Assembly (NCBI GenBank): GCA_003508835.1
Contig: PUFA01000003.1
Location: 18,081,501 to 18,145,500, forward strand
Length of the DNA: 64,000 nt
Direction: 5' to 3'
From: Eonycteris spelaea
Taxonomy: Eukaryota; Chordata; Mammalia; Chiroptera; Pteropodidae
Every line of letters starts with the position of its first letter. The stretch's first letter is position 1. Shown in pieces: positions 24,864-36,399 of the stretch. The translations under genes were made by a program, and so were the position numbers. Under the pieces are notes generated by a model. It saw only the letters and a list, made by a program, of their open reading frames with translations. It made no database searches and was not told the DNA's origin.

Positions 24864-25227
24864 CTCTTAAAAAAAAGGTGGGAAGAAAAAATGGAAGAAT
24901 ATTTGTAAAGCAAATATGTTCTTGGGGGAAATAAAGCAATTTCAGAAGGGCTGAAACCAAGGGATGTGCAGGAAAAATGAAAAGAGTGAGTTGGGGCCTC
25001 CAGGAGGGGTGGGCTCTCTAATCCAGTCTTGGAGGAGCCCAGTAGGTAGAGACTGGAGCAGTCAGGGCCAGACTGGATGGGAGGTGGGGCAGTACAGATG
25101 GAAGGGCCGTATCGTGGTGTACCCGCCTATCTTTCAAAACTTCTTTATGTGTGCTCCATAGTTGTTTAGTTACCCCAAACTAAGTGGTTAGAATGATTTC
25201 CTCCAAGGTCTTTGTTTTCTTCCCTAG

Positions 25228-25345
25228 GGTGATGACAACAGCTGTCAAAATCTTCCCAAGATCAGTCAGCAGCGGCCACGGTCCAAAACCACGGCGGGGA
25301 AGCCAGGGGAAGCCAAAGCCCCTCCATAAGGAGCATCATAAACAG
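25228..25345 (+). CDS. KATNAL2: KATNAL2 linker exon with two cancelling frameshifts
   Basis: Acceptor is cttccctag| and donor CAG|gtcagt. Length is 118 bp, equal to the human expectation (1 base plus 39 codons). Read in the frame set by the preceding exon it gives [13 protein letters not shown] and so on, open to the end, where HKEHHKQ matches human NKEHPNQ. In the middle the human-like peptide ([19 protein letters not shown], then [10 protein letters not shown]) lies in another frame, which would stop at TAA 25326-25328. So a 1-base loss near 25231-25238 and a 1-base gain near 25310-25325 restore phase around about 28 codons of foreign-frame protein. Confidence 0.85.
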
Positions 25346-25488
25346 GTCAGTGCGGCTTTGCTTGGAGTTGGTAAAATTGTGGGCAGCTGAGAAATAGCTC
25401 CACAAAACAGTCACTTTTTTTTTTTGAGGACCTATGTTTTTTAAATTCCTGTGATTTCATTAAATTGTAGATTTTCTTCCAGTTCGAT

Positions 25489-25583
25489 GGATTAAAACCC
25501 TGGGCAAATCCCTAGTCTTCCTAATATTTCCTCATTTGAACAGGACTCCTCCCTTCCCCAGCCTTCCCTTGGTCTGAGTGCTG
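25489..25583 (+). repeat. Direct repeat copy 2 flanking the frame-swapped exon
   Basis: Pairs with 24765-24863. Similarity stops sharply at both ends. Family unknown. Confidence 0.75.
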
Positions 25584-26495
25584 GGTAAAAGGCCCTGAGG
25601 ATGAGCACTGGGCTCAGTCAAAGCAGGAGGACCTGGTTGCTGCAGAGTTCGGTCCTCCCATTCGAGGTAACTGGTACTAACAGGTCTTCCTGTCCCAAAG
25701 CACATCCCTAGGTTTCTAAAAGTAGGCCGGGTCAGTCTCAGGTGTGGCTGGAACTCCGTGTCTACTGTTGGCTTTCTTCAAAGTGCACATGGTTGGTCCA
25801 CCCCGAACTTCCACACTGGGCTTTCCGGGGGAGAGGAAGCAAGCCGAGAGAGTTCGGCAGGTGGGTAAAAATGATGGCTCCTGACTTAGGAGATCTGTGC
25901 CTAGAACCTTCCAGTGTAGGGGAAAACATATGAGGTTTAAAGAAAAAAAAGAACCAAAGGAAGTGGTGACAAAGAATGGGAAGAGCTCATGTCAAAGATA
26001 TCTGACAGGACAGAAAGAAATAATCACGAAATTCAGTTGGTCAGAAGGAATCTCTCGCCCTCAGGGAGGCCGGATGGATTGGCCCCTGCTGTCAGACCCA
26101 GGCAGAAGGGAGGTGGAGGTGCAGCAGGGTAAATCCCACAGGAGCGGTGACTCTGCTGCCTCTCCGAACTCAGCCACGCCTGGCCACCAGCACCTCTGGT
26201 CACGGGAGAAAAGACAAGCCAGAGAATGGGGACGGGTCGAGGCACAACTGTTTCCTCCCCTGGAAAAGCTGCTCGGAGCCCGTGGCTTCCAGGGACAGCT
26301 CCTTCCACATGGCACAGCCTGATAGTGAATTCATCTTGTTGGGACCGCACAGAACTGGCCGAATTGCACACGGGCTTCCCCCCGTCAGAGCTGATCTTCG
26401 GCATTTGATTTGGGCTGGTGGACTAGACAGTTCCCAACCAGCATCTCTAGGTTGCTTCCCACAGCTGACTTCCCCTTGTCTTCCTCTCTCTTCAG

Positions 26496-26593
26496 GAGGC
26501 TGTCCACACCACCAGCGCAGAGAGCTTGGACTTCGGCTTAAGGTATCAGGAATCAACAAAGGCAGTGGAAGAGAAAACGTCCGTCCACACAAA
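26496..26593 (+). CDS. KATNAL2: KATNAL2 linker exon with uncompensated 1-bp deletion
   Basis: Acceptor is tctcttcag| and donor AAA|gtaagt. The first half reads EAVHTTSAESLDFGL in frame (human EVVDNTRLENANFGL). The homologous second half, VSGINKGSGRENVRPHK, lies in the next frame. Length is 98 bp instead of the expected 99. The missing base falls about 26539-26552. No stop arises inside this exon; the shifted frame closes in the next one at 28838-28840. Both exon borders are phase 0, so skipping this exon would restore frame up to the exon at 34457. Confidence 0.85.
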
Positions 26594-26714
26594 GTAAGTG
26601 GAACTCATGAACCTAACGGTGAAAGGGGAAATTCCTTTTTCTTTTTAAAAATGAAAATAAAACATGTTACTTTCGTCAAACAGGGAAGTTACTAAGTGCA
26701 GATCAAAGGGTGGC

Positions 26715-26900
26715 TGTGAGGTGAACTGGGGAGAGCACTGGATAAGGATGAGAACCCTGGGGTTCTGTTCTGAATCTTCTTTCTGGATAAATGGACTCGG
26801 TGAACTGCCCCATCTCTGATGAGCTGTTTCCTCATTTGTAAATGAGGGATTTGGAAGAGATGGCCGAATGTTCCTTCCGGCTTAAAAATTCTGTGATTAA
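26715..26900 (+). mobile_element. MIR fragment
   Basis: MIR core pattern with gtttcctcatttgtaaatg in the sense direction. Confidence 0.6.
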
Positions 26901-27884
26901 AATGCTAAACATTGGCATAACTGTCTGCATTATTGAAGGAGTTGTGGCCTCATACTGATTCTTTCCGGTACTGTCAGTGGTTGTTCATTAGTGGTGTCAC
27001 CTTTCTCCTTGGAATTGTGGCTCCAGCTTGAATATACTTTCCTGTCAAGCATGAAACCTCAGTTGATAGAGAGTTGATCTTATTCTTGATAGATAGGTCT
27101 ACCCCTTTCATTATGAACCTCATGTCCTGATTCATAAATATAGTTTCTCAGACAGACGAAAAAAAAAAAAACCAGATTGGGAGGATACAGCCCAAAGGTA
27201 GGTTAAAACATGTCCCCTGGAAATGAAAAGCAGCCTCAACTCCAGCACGTTTCTCTTGAAACTTCCAGGATTGTATTTCTTTAAGGATCATCTTTCTTTG
27301 ATCAAGTTCTCGAACTCCAGACCTGCTGACTTGCCTCCAGCCAGCTCTTCTCAGCCAAACTGAACTTTGGATTGTGTGTGTTTGGAGGGGAAGCTGGAAA
27401 TCGAGGGCTCTGTCTCATTGGCCTGAACTGGCTCCTTGTAAGGGTCTCAATTACATGAATAATTTCTGGAGATGATACCATTCGAGTCAGTGCCTTGCAT
27501 GGAGAAACATTTCCCTGTTCATCTTCACTATTTTCATCATGTTTTCAGTCACTTTCGTGCCTAGCCATTTTTGTGGCATTAGTTTCTCCATGAACATCTC
27601 AAGTTCATATGAATGGACGTTTCTGATCGGGTCACAAGGAAGGGACTTATTTAACCCAGCACTAAAGCTTTGAAGGAGTCTGGCTATAAATTCTCTTCCT
27701 AGTAGAAATGGGGTTGCACAAGGTAAAATGTAGATGGCTTTCTCTCTGTATTTCAAATGTTCATAAGTTGAATGTAGGTGTACGTCCAGGGGCCAGTCTC
27801 CAAAATGTGTCTCTCATTGCCGTGTTAGGGCCCCTATGTTCAGGGTTTCCAAGCCCTACTGCAAAGTTAGAAGCCATGTTGCTC

Positions 27885-28105
27885 TTAAAGGCAATGGCTT
27901 TGGAGTCGGCCTGCCTAGGTTCAAACCCTGGTTCAGACCTTCCCAGCTATGTAAACTTGAGCAAATGGTTTAATCTCTCCAAGCCCCATTTCTCTCTCAT
28001 TTGTAAAATGGAGATAATCATAGGGCTGCTTTAAACGTCCTAAGGAACGGAGGGCCTTAGTACAGTGCCCAGCACATACAAACACGCAATAAATGGTGAC
28101 AGCAA
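27885..28105 (+). mobile_element. MIR fragment
   Basis: Good MIR match: cctaggttcaaaccctggtt, then catttgtaaaatggagataa and a cagtgcccagcacat tail. Confidence 0.75.
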
Positions 28106-28169
28106 TTGTTATTTTGCTGCATGCATCCTTACCTGTTCCTTCTGCCTATAGGGGAGACCGGGAAGGAGC

Positions 28170-28400
28170 ATGGAAGACAGATATCTGATTTTGAATCCTG
28201 GCCTGAAGTCACTTGTTAGCTGCATGGCCCTGGGCACATAGCTTATATGGCCTTACTTCTATAACTGTGGCACTAGGACAGTACCCCTGACTAGCGGACG
28301 TATTATAAGAATTGGAAATAATCTTCACAAGGTATCTTGCACATCTGTGTTGTGCCAGGCACTCTACTGAGTGGTGAAAGTCCATGACAGTCAGTAAATA
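28170..28400 (+). mobile_element. MIR fragment, diverged
   Basis: gaatcctggcctgaagtcac, then gttagctgcatggccctggg resembles MIR. The right edge is uncertain. Confidence 0.5.
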
Positions 28401-28770
28401 GGAACCATCGTTACTCTCGTGCCGATGAGTTCTTTCTCCATACAGCACGCTTCACAAGGAGGAGACAGCACAGGGGAAACCGACATGTGATGGAGCAGAT
28501 GGTATATGTCAGGGACTGAAAAATGCTCGTGAACTTTTATTCAAACCAACTTCATTCTAAAGAATTTGTTTACAACTTATTTTTTTTTTCCCTAGAGTGC
28601 TCTGACTTGAGGAAATCACTTTATTTGTTATTAGTGCAGGTTCTTTTTAAAACTTTAAGTTCGCCCTACACACCAGCGTACATAAATGTGTCTTGGTTTA
28701 ATAAAGCTGAGCTATTAAGCAGAGTCTTCCCTCCTGTTTAATGGTGTAAATAACCATTGCTCCCTTTCAG

Positions 28771-28869
28771 GGCCAAATCATTGACATCCGGGGGCTGCTC
28801 ACAGACGCTATCAAAGGAGCAACCAGTGAACTTGGCTTGAACAGCTTCGACTGTAACCCTGACCCCTCA
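28771..28869 (+). CDS. KATNAL2: KATNAL2 exon upstream of AAA+ domain; carries the premature stop
   Basis: Acceptor is ccctttcag| and donor TCA|gtaagt; 99 bp, 33 codons. In the ancestral frame it reads [19 protein letters not shown], then [14 protein letters not shown], very close to human. In the frame delivered by the damaged preceding exon it runs into TGA at 28838-28840. Confidence 0.9.
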
Positions 28870-29078
28870 GTAAGTGGCTGAGATGTGACATTCATCTTGC
28901 AGACTGCCAAACTCCAGACGAATTTCAGAAACATAATTTTGGGTCCAGAGAAATCGCGAGATCAGGCTCAAGGTCCTAGCAATCGGCCACCATTTGTGTC
29001 ACCAAGATCTGTGCCCTGTTTCTCTCCTTAAGTTAGGAAGCAATACTATAACATGAGGCTTTCTGTTCCCGTTGTCAG

Positions 29079-29156
29079 GAACGACTGCTGAAACCTCTGA
29101 GTGCATTTATTGGCATGAACAGTGAGATGCGAGAATTGGCAGCCGTGGTGAGCCGG
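29079..29156 (+). CDS. KATNAL2: KATNAL2 exon, pre-AAA segment
   Basis: Acceptor is cgttgtcag| and donor CGG|gtaaga; 78 bp, 26 codons. It reads [14 protein letters not shown], then [12 protein letters not shown], essentially identical to human KATNAL2 as I know it. Confidence 0.93.
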
Positions 29157-31991
29157 GTAAGATCTGATATTCAATTACAAATTTACGGAGGCGGACAGGG
29201 GCTTCTGGAGCATTGTGGGCTGCTTCTTTTATTAATAACAATAAATGTGATCATTTATTTATAAAGTGCCCCCACTTGCAAAGGCACTCATATTGTTTAG
29301 AGGCACAATAATGCATGATAAATAAATTATAGAATCATAAAATTACAATATAAAAAGCCCACCATCTCACCGTAGAGGCCAAAAAAAAAAAAAATCCCAA
29401 CTGATAAAGACTTAAAAAGAGAGGGACAGGTGAAAGGTTTTAGAACAGAGCCGCGGGTTAAGGAAAGAGCCTCCTAGAGAAGGAAAGAGCATGTCTGCGT
29501 CTTGTTTAAACAAAGCCTAGAAATAGAGACGTCAAGAGTCTGATTTTATAAGTGGAAACTTTCATGAAAAACAAGGTGGGCAGCAAAGAGCTTACCATCT
29601 AGACTACTGATTTTTCAAGGTTACCTTCCCCCTCCCCCCCCCCAGCCCCGAATCCAATGACAAGAAAGTCTTTTGGTTGATCACACAGGCTCTGGGACCG
29701 GTTGACCTGGATTTTATGTCTAGATCCTCCTCTTTCTAGCTGTGTGATTTTGGACAAGTTCCTTGGGTATAGAAGAGATTCCTGAGTTACAGAAGACTTT
29801 TCCAATGTCCAGTGATCTCTTATTTCATGAAAGACTGAAACCTGGGCAGGCTCAGACAGATGTTTAAAACGATGCAAAAAAAATACACAGTGACCGAGGT
29901 AATTCAAGGTTCCCCAGCCTTCTTTATTCAGTCCAGTAGTTGTTCGCTGCACATCTATTACGTGTCAGGCATGTGCTGGGGGCTGGAAACACAAAGATGA
30001 GTTCATTGACATTATCCTGGCCCACGAGAGTTTCTTGTCCCACTGGCAAGGTGGATTTTGAGAGCATAAAGGAGGAGTGTTTTGTGCCAAAGGGTCGGGA
30101 AAGTGTTAGGGAAGGAGATGCACAGGAAATAGCCACATGAAAAAGAGTAGAAGACAGAGGGTAGGGGGCATTCTGGGCCAACGTACCTGTCTGTGAAATT
30201 GTATCGCTTGTTTCCTGTAAGCCAAGTAGGGCACACGGGAGTGCTGAAGAGAGCCAGGTTTCGTGAGGAAGGGCGCTGTGAACAGGACCTGTTCCCTGCC
30301 GGAAGTGGGGACTCTTTCAAGGATGTCCATCAAGAATGGGATAATCAAATGTGCTTTTAGATAGCTTGTTCTAATGACAGTGTGGTGGATGAATATCAAC
30401 GAAATGGAGATAGGGGGACCAGCTCTGGGAGAGGATGCAGATTGAGCCAGACTATGGTAACTGGGATGCTAAGAAAGCAGAGAAAAATATTTTTATGGCC
30501 ATAAAAATGAATAGTCTCATTACCATTTTTGCAAAAGAATAACATGACTCGTGATGATAGAGCTGTAGAGTGGAAGTGGCCTGAAATGATTTCATCTGGA
30601 ATCCTTTCTACAGTCCCATGGGAGGCAATCATCCAGACTCTGCTTGAATGCTTACAGTGATAGGGAGCTCACCACCTCATGCGGGAGCCCTGCTGAGTTC
30701 TGACTAACAACCTTTGATTGCTATAAGGAGAAGCTTCCTATTGGGAAATTAAACACTACTATGTGGAACGCATTGTCGACTTTGGAAGAGAGCAAGAAAT
30801 ACTACTATTATCTATGGATGCTTTGAATTCTAAGGTAGATGAACACCCGTCGTAAGTGAAAGGGTAGTAAGAAGAACGTGAGTGGCTGGTGGCCATGCAA
30901 ATCCAGGCTTTAAAGGCATGGTGGGTTCTCCCAGGATCTTGTTAGACTGACTCCTTTCGCTGTCATCCCACTCAGGAGGGAATCATGAATATTATGTACA
31001 ACCAAAATCACTTGCATAAATAATGTCTCTAGTAAAAGCTGTCACCTGTGGTGAAGGGAACTGGGAGGATGAAGGACAGAAGTGGGAGCATAACATCTCT
31101 CCAGCATTTAAAAAGTTTTTTAATATTTTTGAACTTATGCATGTATCACTTATTTAAAAATTAAATAACTAAAAAAAAAAATAGTTTCCAGATTGTTCTG
31201 TAGCCATCGGGATGACTTTGGAAAGAAGTTCTTGTTTGTTCGTTTTGGTGTAATACTCGAGATGTTGTTTGCCCCAAACAGCTCCTCCTGAGAAAGGCCC
31301 CCGAGTGACTGTTCTGAGAGGTCTTGTGAAACTGAAGTTTGGAAACTAAATGAGTTATCAGTAAAAGCCACTTTAATTGATTACCCTAGAAGGTTGCTAC
31401 AGGGCTCCACTCTGAGAGAGAAAAACTCACTTTTGCTTGTTTGTTGGCTTCCTTGAATTTTGTAGAAGCAATTGTTCTTGATGGAAGTAGGGAGCAATCA
31501 CTAGGGAAAAAAAGAAATTGGTTTCAGAGGAGCCTTAATTTTTTTATGCAACAAATTAAAAAAGTGTTTGCAAGATCAAAGAGCAAGAGGGAGGCCAGGC
31601 ATGGGCTAGGAACTGTGCTTCCCAGTAAAAGCTAATGTAATTTGAAGGCATATTCTGTACCTTCTTTGATTACAGTCGTAAATCAGCCTGGTTTGCTATC
31701 GACTGAAGCCAGGTATAGTCTATCATTAGGAGTTTTTTTCCCTGCCCTTAAAAGTACCATATTTTATTATCAATATCTTCTTCAGGGAAAATTACTGAAT
31801 ATTCCTATGGCATCTCTTTGGTGAACCAATCCCAAATTACAATGTGCATATATACATATATCTAACATGAAAAAATTTTATCACCAGCACTTTATGTCCT
31901 ATTGTAAGTCAAGTATTCTGCAGCTCCTGTGTTTATTACAGCTGCGGAGGAAAACATTAGTTTTAACAAAATGATCAAATGTGCATTGCAG
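29157..31991 (+). other. KATNAL2: KATNAL2 intron
   Basis: L2-like fragment about 29930-30140. The remainder has no recognised content. A short open frame at 31441-31635 has no homology I know. Confidence 0.55.
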
Positions 31992-32090
31992 GACATTTAT
32001 CTCCATAATCCAAACATAAAGTGGAATGACATTATTGGACTCGATGCAGCCAAGCAGTTAGTCAAAGAAGCTGTTGTGTATCCTACAAGG
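31992..32090 (+). CDS. KATNAL2: KATNAL2 exon, AAA+ N-terminal helix
   Basis: Reads [18 protein letters not shown], then [15 protein letters not shown]. This is the typical start of a katanin/spastin-type AAA module (the W-DI-GL-AK-L-EAV pattern). Acceptor is cattgcag| with a weak pyrimidine tract; donor is AGG|gtaagg. An upstream acceptor-like site at 31940 would bring an in-frame stop, so the start at 31992 is preferred. 99 bp, no indel. Confidence 0.93.
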
Positions 32091-34193
32091 GTAAGGATGG
32101 GAAGCCTCTTGGGGGTCATTTCTGTTTATTATCCACTGTACAAGTTATATGTCATACACTCATCAGGGAGAGAGGCACAGGATGATTTTTCTGTTCACAA
32201 GGCAACTTTTCGCCTGTGTCACAATACTTCGTCAATACTGGAGTACCAAGGCCCAGTGCATTCTAGGCAGTTTGAAATCTCGTTACATGTGGGTTCAAGG
32301 CAGGTGTCTGCTATAAATGGTAATTTAAGATTTAAGACTCTGTAGTACATACGATTTGTAAGTTCCTATAGATCGGCTCAAATTAGCTTGCCTCCAAAAA
32401 AACATATTATGGTAGAAATATTCCGTAGGAGAGGGCTGCTTACTTTGTTTTCATACATATCCCTCTGTCCCTACAAACTTCCATTATTTGGAGCTTTGCT
32501 TTTCGGCTGGTTGTAAAGACTAGGTAGCTCCTTTAGGGAGATGGCCAGTAAAGCCAGCATGCTGTGTCATCACTTACTCCTGACAAGACTTTGTGCCGAG
32601 TGGCTCAATCGACAGGAAAAAAAAAAAAAATAGAAAAACAAGACTCTCCATGTTTGGTTTACAAATGTGATGAGAAGGTCAGGGTATCACATAGCTTTAG
32701 CTGTATGACAGACCACCCCAAAATGTAGTGTCTTTGAAACAATAATTATTTGTTTGCAATTCTGTGGGTAGGTGGTTGGGGCTGGGCTCAGCTGGGCTGG
32801 TTTCTCTCTTTTTCACATGGTATTGGCTGGCCTCATTCATATGTGTATGGCATCAGAGTGTTTGGAAAAGATGGAGAGGCTGGGAAAGCTAGGATAAACA
32901 GGACAGCTGAGGCCTCTCTCCACATGCCTCTCGCCCTCCAGCAGGCAAGCCCAGTCTTATCCACATGGTGGCGGAGAGTTTACAGACAGAAGCAAGAAAG
33001 GACAGGTCTCAATCCATGAGCGTTTCCCACGTCTCCTATTATGGTCCTCATATTTCCTAGGCTTATATTTTCGAGCTCCTGATATTTGCTAAAAATGGGG
33101 TGGTCTGTCATTGACTGAAATTACAAGGTCAAGTCCAGATTCAAGTGGTGGATAAATATACTCTGCCTCTTGGTGGAAGGAGGAGGCCATTTTCGTGGCC
33201 ATTTTCTGTAATCTCCTGCAGTCAGGATTACAAGTCTGTTTTGTTGAATAACCTATTTATTTTTTGCCACTGAATCCTTGCAGCTCCTGATTTTTGGATG
33301 CTTCTTTTCTATGAGACAAAAATCAATAAATTTGGATTGTGTTTCCCACCTTTTTTCCTGTGTTCAAACAAGGGGGTAGGAAATATACTAGTGTTCAGAA
33401 CTGGGAGTTGTTTATTCACCATTGCCTCTGAGTGGCTCTATAGAACAAGACTTACAGAAAGAACTTCTCATGGAAACTCCCTGAATGTATTATCCCCATG
33501 CTATTATAAGTTCTGTATGTGATGGCATAGAGATTTTGACATTAGCATCAGCTAGGAACTAAAAGCTAAGTACAATTATACTACCCTCTTTCCTTCTGGT
33601 TGTTCTCTACCAACCCTACCCACCCTCCAGATTGTTTGAATTCGAACTAATGGGAGAGACTCATTGAAGATTATGCTCGTCCCGTCTGGAGCCAGCGTCT
33701 CATAATGCATTCAGTATTGAATGTTCCCAATTTCTAAATCAGACTTCCCCACAGCTTTGTGTTTTATTCGCATACATCTTTATTTGTTGGTTCTAGTGTT
33801 TCTCTTAAGTTTCATACCTGCTTTACAACATTCAAAAGATTGCCAAATGCTCTGCATATAGAACTCAGGAGAAATGATGTTATCATGTAAGAAATTTATC
33901 CTGGATCTTGATCTCCATTGTAATGGAGAGGGAAAGTACATACACATGCCTTTTTTTCCCCCTTAAAAATGTTTCTCTTTTAAAAAGTCACAAAAATTAA
34001 GCTATGCATTCCTATCAAATGTGAAAATAGAATTGGGATAAATAAGATATGCATAAGTAGCCAGCCTTAAAAAAAGGAAAATGTGAATCTTAGAGTCGTG
34101 CTGTGTTTCACTCCAGCTTCACTAGCTTGCCTGTGCTAAGGGTGTGACTGACTCACTGATTCCAAACCTCATTGCTGTTCCTTGTTCCCATAG
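32091..34193 (+). other. KATNAL2: KATNAL2 intron
   Basis: Holds one MaLR-like fragment (32650-33230). 33231-34193 has nothing recognised. Confidence 0.55.
32650..33230 (-). mobile_element. MLT1-like MaLR LTR fragment
   Basis: Antisense landmarks are gctgggctcagctgggctgg, a cctctcgccctccagcaggc block and gtccagattcaagtggtgg. Family assigned from memory. Confidence 0.4.
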
Positions 34194-34257
34194 TACCCAC
34201 AGCTGTTTACAGGAATTCTTTCCCCCTGGAAAGGACTACTGCTATATGGCCCGCCAG
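34194..34257 (+). CDS. KATNAL2: KATNAL2 exon, first part of Walker A
   Basis: Acceptor is gttcccatag| and donor CAG|gtaaag; 64 bp. Reads YPQLFTGILSPWKG, then LLLYGPP plus the first base of glycine, so an intron of about 200 bp splits the Walker A loop GPPGTGKT. No defect seen. Confidence 0.93.
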
Positions 34258-34456
34258 GTAAAGGTACCTTTCTGGTTTAGTCTTGGTATTAAGTGTGTAT
34301 GCAGAGGATGAGTTGCTCCACCTGTCCTTGCCTCAGGACTGGGGCAAACAAGTGCCGAGGAACATCCTCCTTTTTAGCTTGTGAGACTGACTTCTGTCTG
34401 TAAGTAGAGAAATGAGTTTCAAGTGCTGCTCATACTTTATTCACATGTGTCTCTAG

Positions 34457-34574
34457 GTACAGGAAAGACTTTACTGGCCAAAGCTGTAGCCACGAATGCA
34501 AAACAACCTTCTTTAACATTTCTGCATCTACCATTGTCAGCAAATGGAGAGGGGATTCAGAAAAACTTGTTCGG
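34457..34574 (+). CDS. KATNAL2: KATNAL2 exon, Walker A end, with 1-bp deletion
   Basis: Begins [13 protein letters not shown], completing Walker A with its lysine and threonine. One base is then missing at about 34492-34495: human has ACG-GAA-TGC, here ACGAATGC. The homologous continuation [19 protein letters not shown], then DSEKLVR, sits in the shifted frame. The exon is 118 bp instead of 119. Read through, the next exon stops at TAG 39050-39052, before Walker B is complete. Donor CGG|gtagga is slightly weak but valid. Confidence 0.9.
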
Positions 34575-34579
34575 GTAGG

Positions 34580-34945
34580 AATTTTTTTTCATGTATAATT
34601 GCCATACAATATCCTATTAGTTTCAAGTCTACATCATAGTGATTTGATATTTATACACATTATCAAATGATCCCCACAATAAATCTAGTTACCATCTGTC
34701 ACCACACAAAGTTACTACAATATTGTGGGGATCATTTGATATTTCCTATGCTATACAATATATCCCCATGACTTATTTATTTTATAACTGGAAGTTTGTA
34801 GTTTGTATCTTATTCTGTTTCACTTATTTCATCCATTTCCCTCAACCCCTCCCCTCTCTGGTAATCACCAGTTTGTTTCATAGATACAGGAATTCTCGAT
34901 TTTGGTTTTTTAGAATAAGTTCCGACAGAATACAGTAGTATAAAA
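34580..34945 (-). mobile_element. L1 3' end fragment
   Basis: Antisense L1 3'UTR including ttttataactggaagtttg and an internal inverted echo (aaatgatccccacaat and attgtggggatcattt). Confidence 0.6.
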
Positions 34946-36399
34946 TGATGTTACAGCTTATTTGTTTGTAGGTGATTTATATGTTAGAATTTACCTTGGA
35001 TCTTGATTACCAAAAGCCCAGGAGATGGAGTGACTATCATATGTGGATATTAGTTATGCTCCCATCAGCAAAACATGATCCTCCTTCCTTTGGGAATTTG
35101 ACTGGCAGAGCTTTTGTGATTCACACGTTACGAATGGAAACTGGAAAAAACTGTCTCTGAAGTGGCCTTTTTTTTTTTTTCACTCGAGAAGCATTTATTA
35201 TTAAGCATTGCAGGATATTTAGTTAACATTTATTGAAAGACTCCTACTATATGCTAGTCCCTATACTAGGTACTCAAAGGAAGAGTTAAGAAACTTAAAA
35301 CTTAATTATTCTTTCAGATCTCTCAGCAACTTGCCTTCACAGTGCCCACAGGATGTAGGGTTTTTTTTTCTTTCCTTAAGAGATTGTTTCCATCTTTACA
35401 ATATCTCATTCATAGTGTATGGTATATTTTATAATATAAAATTTTACCTTTTGAGAACACCTGTTTATGATTTATGCCTTAATATAAGGTGGGTCCTTCT
35501 CAGAAATCCTTTTAAACTATTGCACTCTGTGGAATGACTGGTAAGTAATCACTATTAAGTGAATGTATTATATTTTTATGAGAAGAAATTAATCTAAAAT
35601 TTTATCCTTAAATTATATTCCTTTTGATGACTCATTTTCAAAATATTATGGCTTAATTGGAAAGCAAATAAGATAATTTAAGGACTCATTTACCTGAAGT
35701 AACCTATTATTCACTACTTTGACCATTGTCTCCAAGTTGTTTCAAATGTGTATATTTTTATAAACTCTTATCACCTCTTTAAGATTGTAATTCATGGCAA
35801 TCTATATTGACATCTTCTATTTCTTTGTTCTTCATCTTAAGTCTAACTCAGTTCCAGGTTCAAAGATGGACCTGAATTTAGCTGTTTCCTAAATTTGTGG
35901 GTGCCAGCTGAAATCCAACTAACTAAAATCCTTATCAGCCTGAAGATTTTTTATTTTTAACATTCCATTTTCTATGTGCTGAGGAACAAACAAAATTTAC
36001 AAAATTCCCCCAGAATCAGTTTAGATTCATCTCCTGTCGTGGAAAACAGTGGTTAGAGCTATGAATACAAGACACAGCAAAGTGTTCAAAGAAACACTGC
36101 ACTATATTCCCTGGATGGAACTTAATCGGACAGAAGAATACATTCGGATATTTTGTGAATATTCTTAACAAAGATTGATACTAAATGGATTTTCTTGTTT
36201 AATGCCAAATAGCCAGAAAAGCCATTTAACCACAACTCTCCCTTCTGTGTGAGCATTTTCTTTAAAGTTTTCCTCTGCTTCAAATATTCTTTCGTTAGAA
36301 TTCTAAGAGTAAAGAAATGATTCCTACCCAAATTCTTTCCATTTTACATTTAAAAAGTAGCTAGTCCTTTTTGAGAAAAAAAAAAGTACAAAATGGTAT

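Larger units (their letters stand above)
20133..25227 (+). other. KATNAL2: KATNAL2 introns around the 43-bp exon
   Basis: Contains a MIR fragment about 21730-21860, the microsatellite at 23788, possible old L1 about 24420-24640, and the first copy of a 99-bp direct repeat. An open stretch at 20460-20780 has no recognised homology and no splice or promoter support. No other gene seen. Confidence 0.55.
26594..28770 (+). other. KATNAL2: KATNAL2 intron
   Basis: Three MIR fragments (26715, 27885, 28170). The stretch 26901-27884 holds nothing recognised. Confidence 0.6.

Noticed and set aside
26147..26695. 182-codon open frame overlapping the KATNAL2 exon at 26496
   Set aside because: It crosses the acceptor and donor and is read mostly from intron. 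Over the exon it coincides with the frame of the displaced second half only, so it is not an independent gene.
31929..32345. 138-residue open frame starting before the KATNAL2 exon at 31992
   Set aside because: Only the part 31992-32090 matches KATNAL2. The upstream extension begins after an acceptor-like site whose use would put a stop in the required frame, and the right part runs through the donor into the intron.
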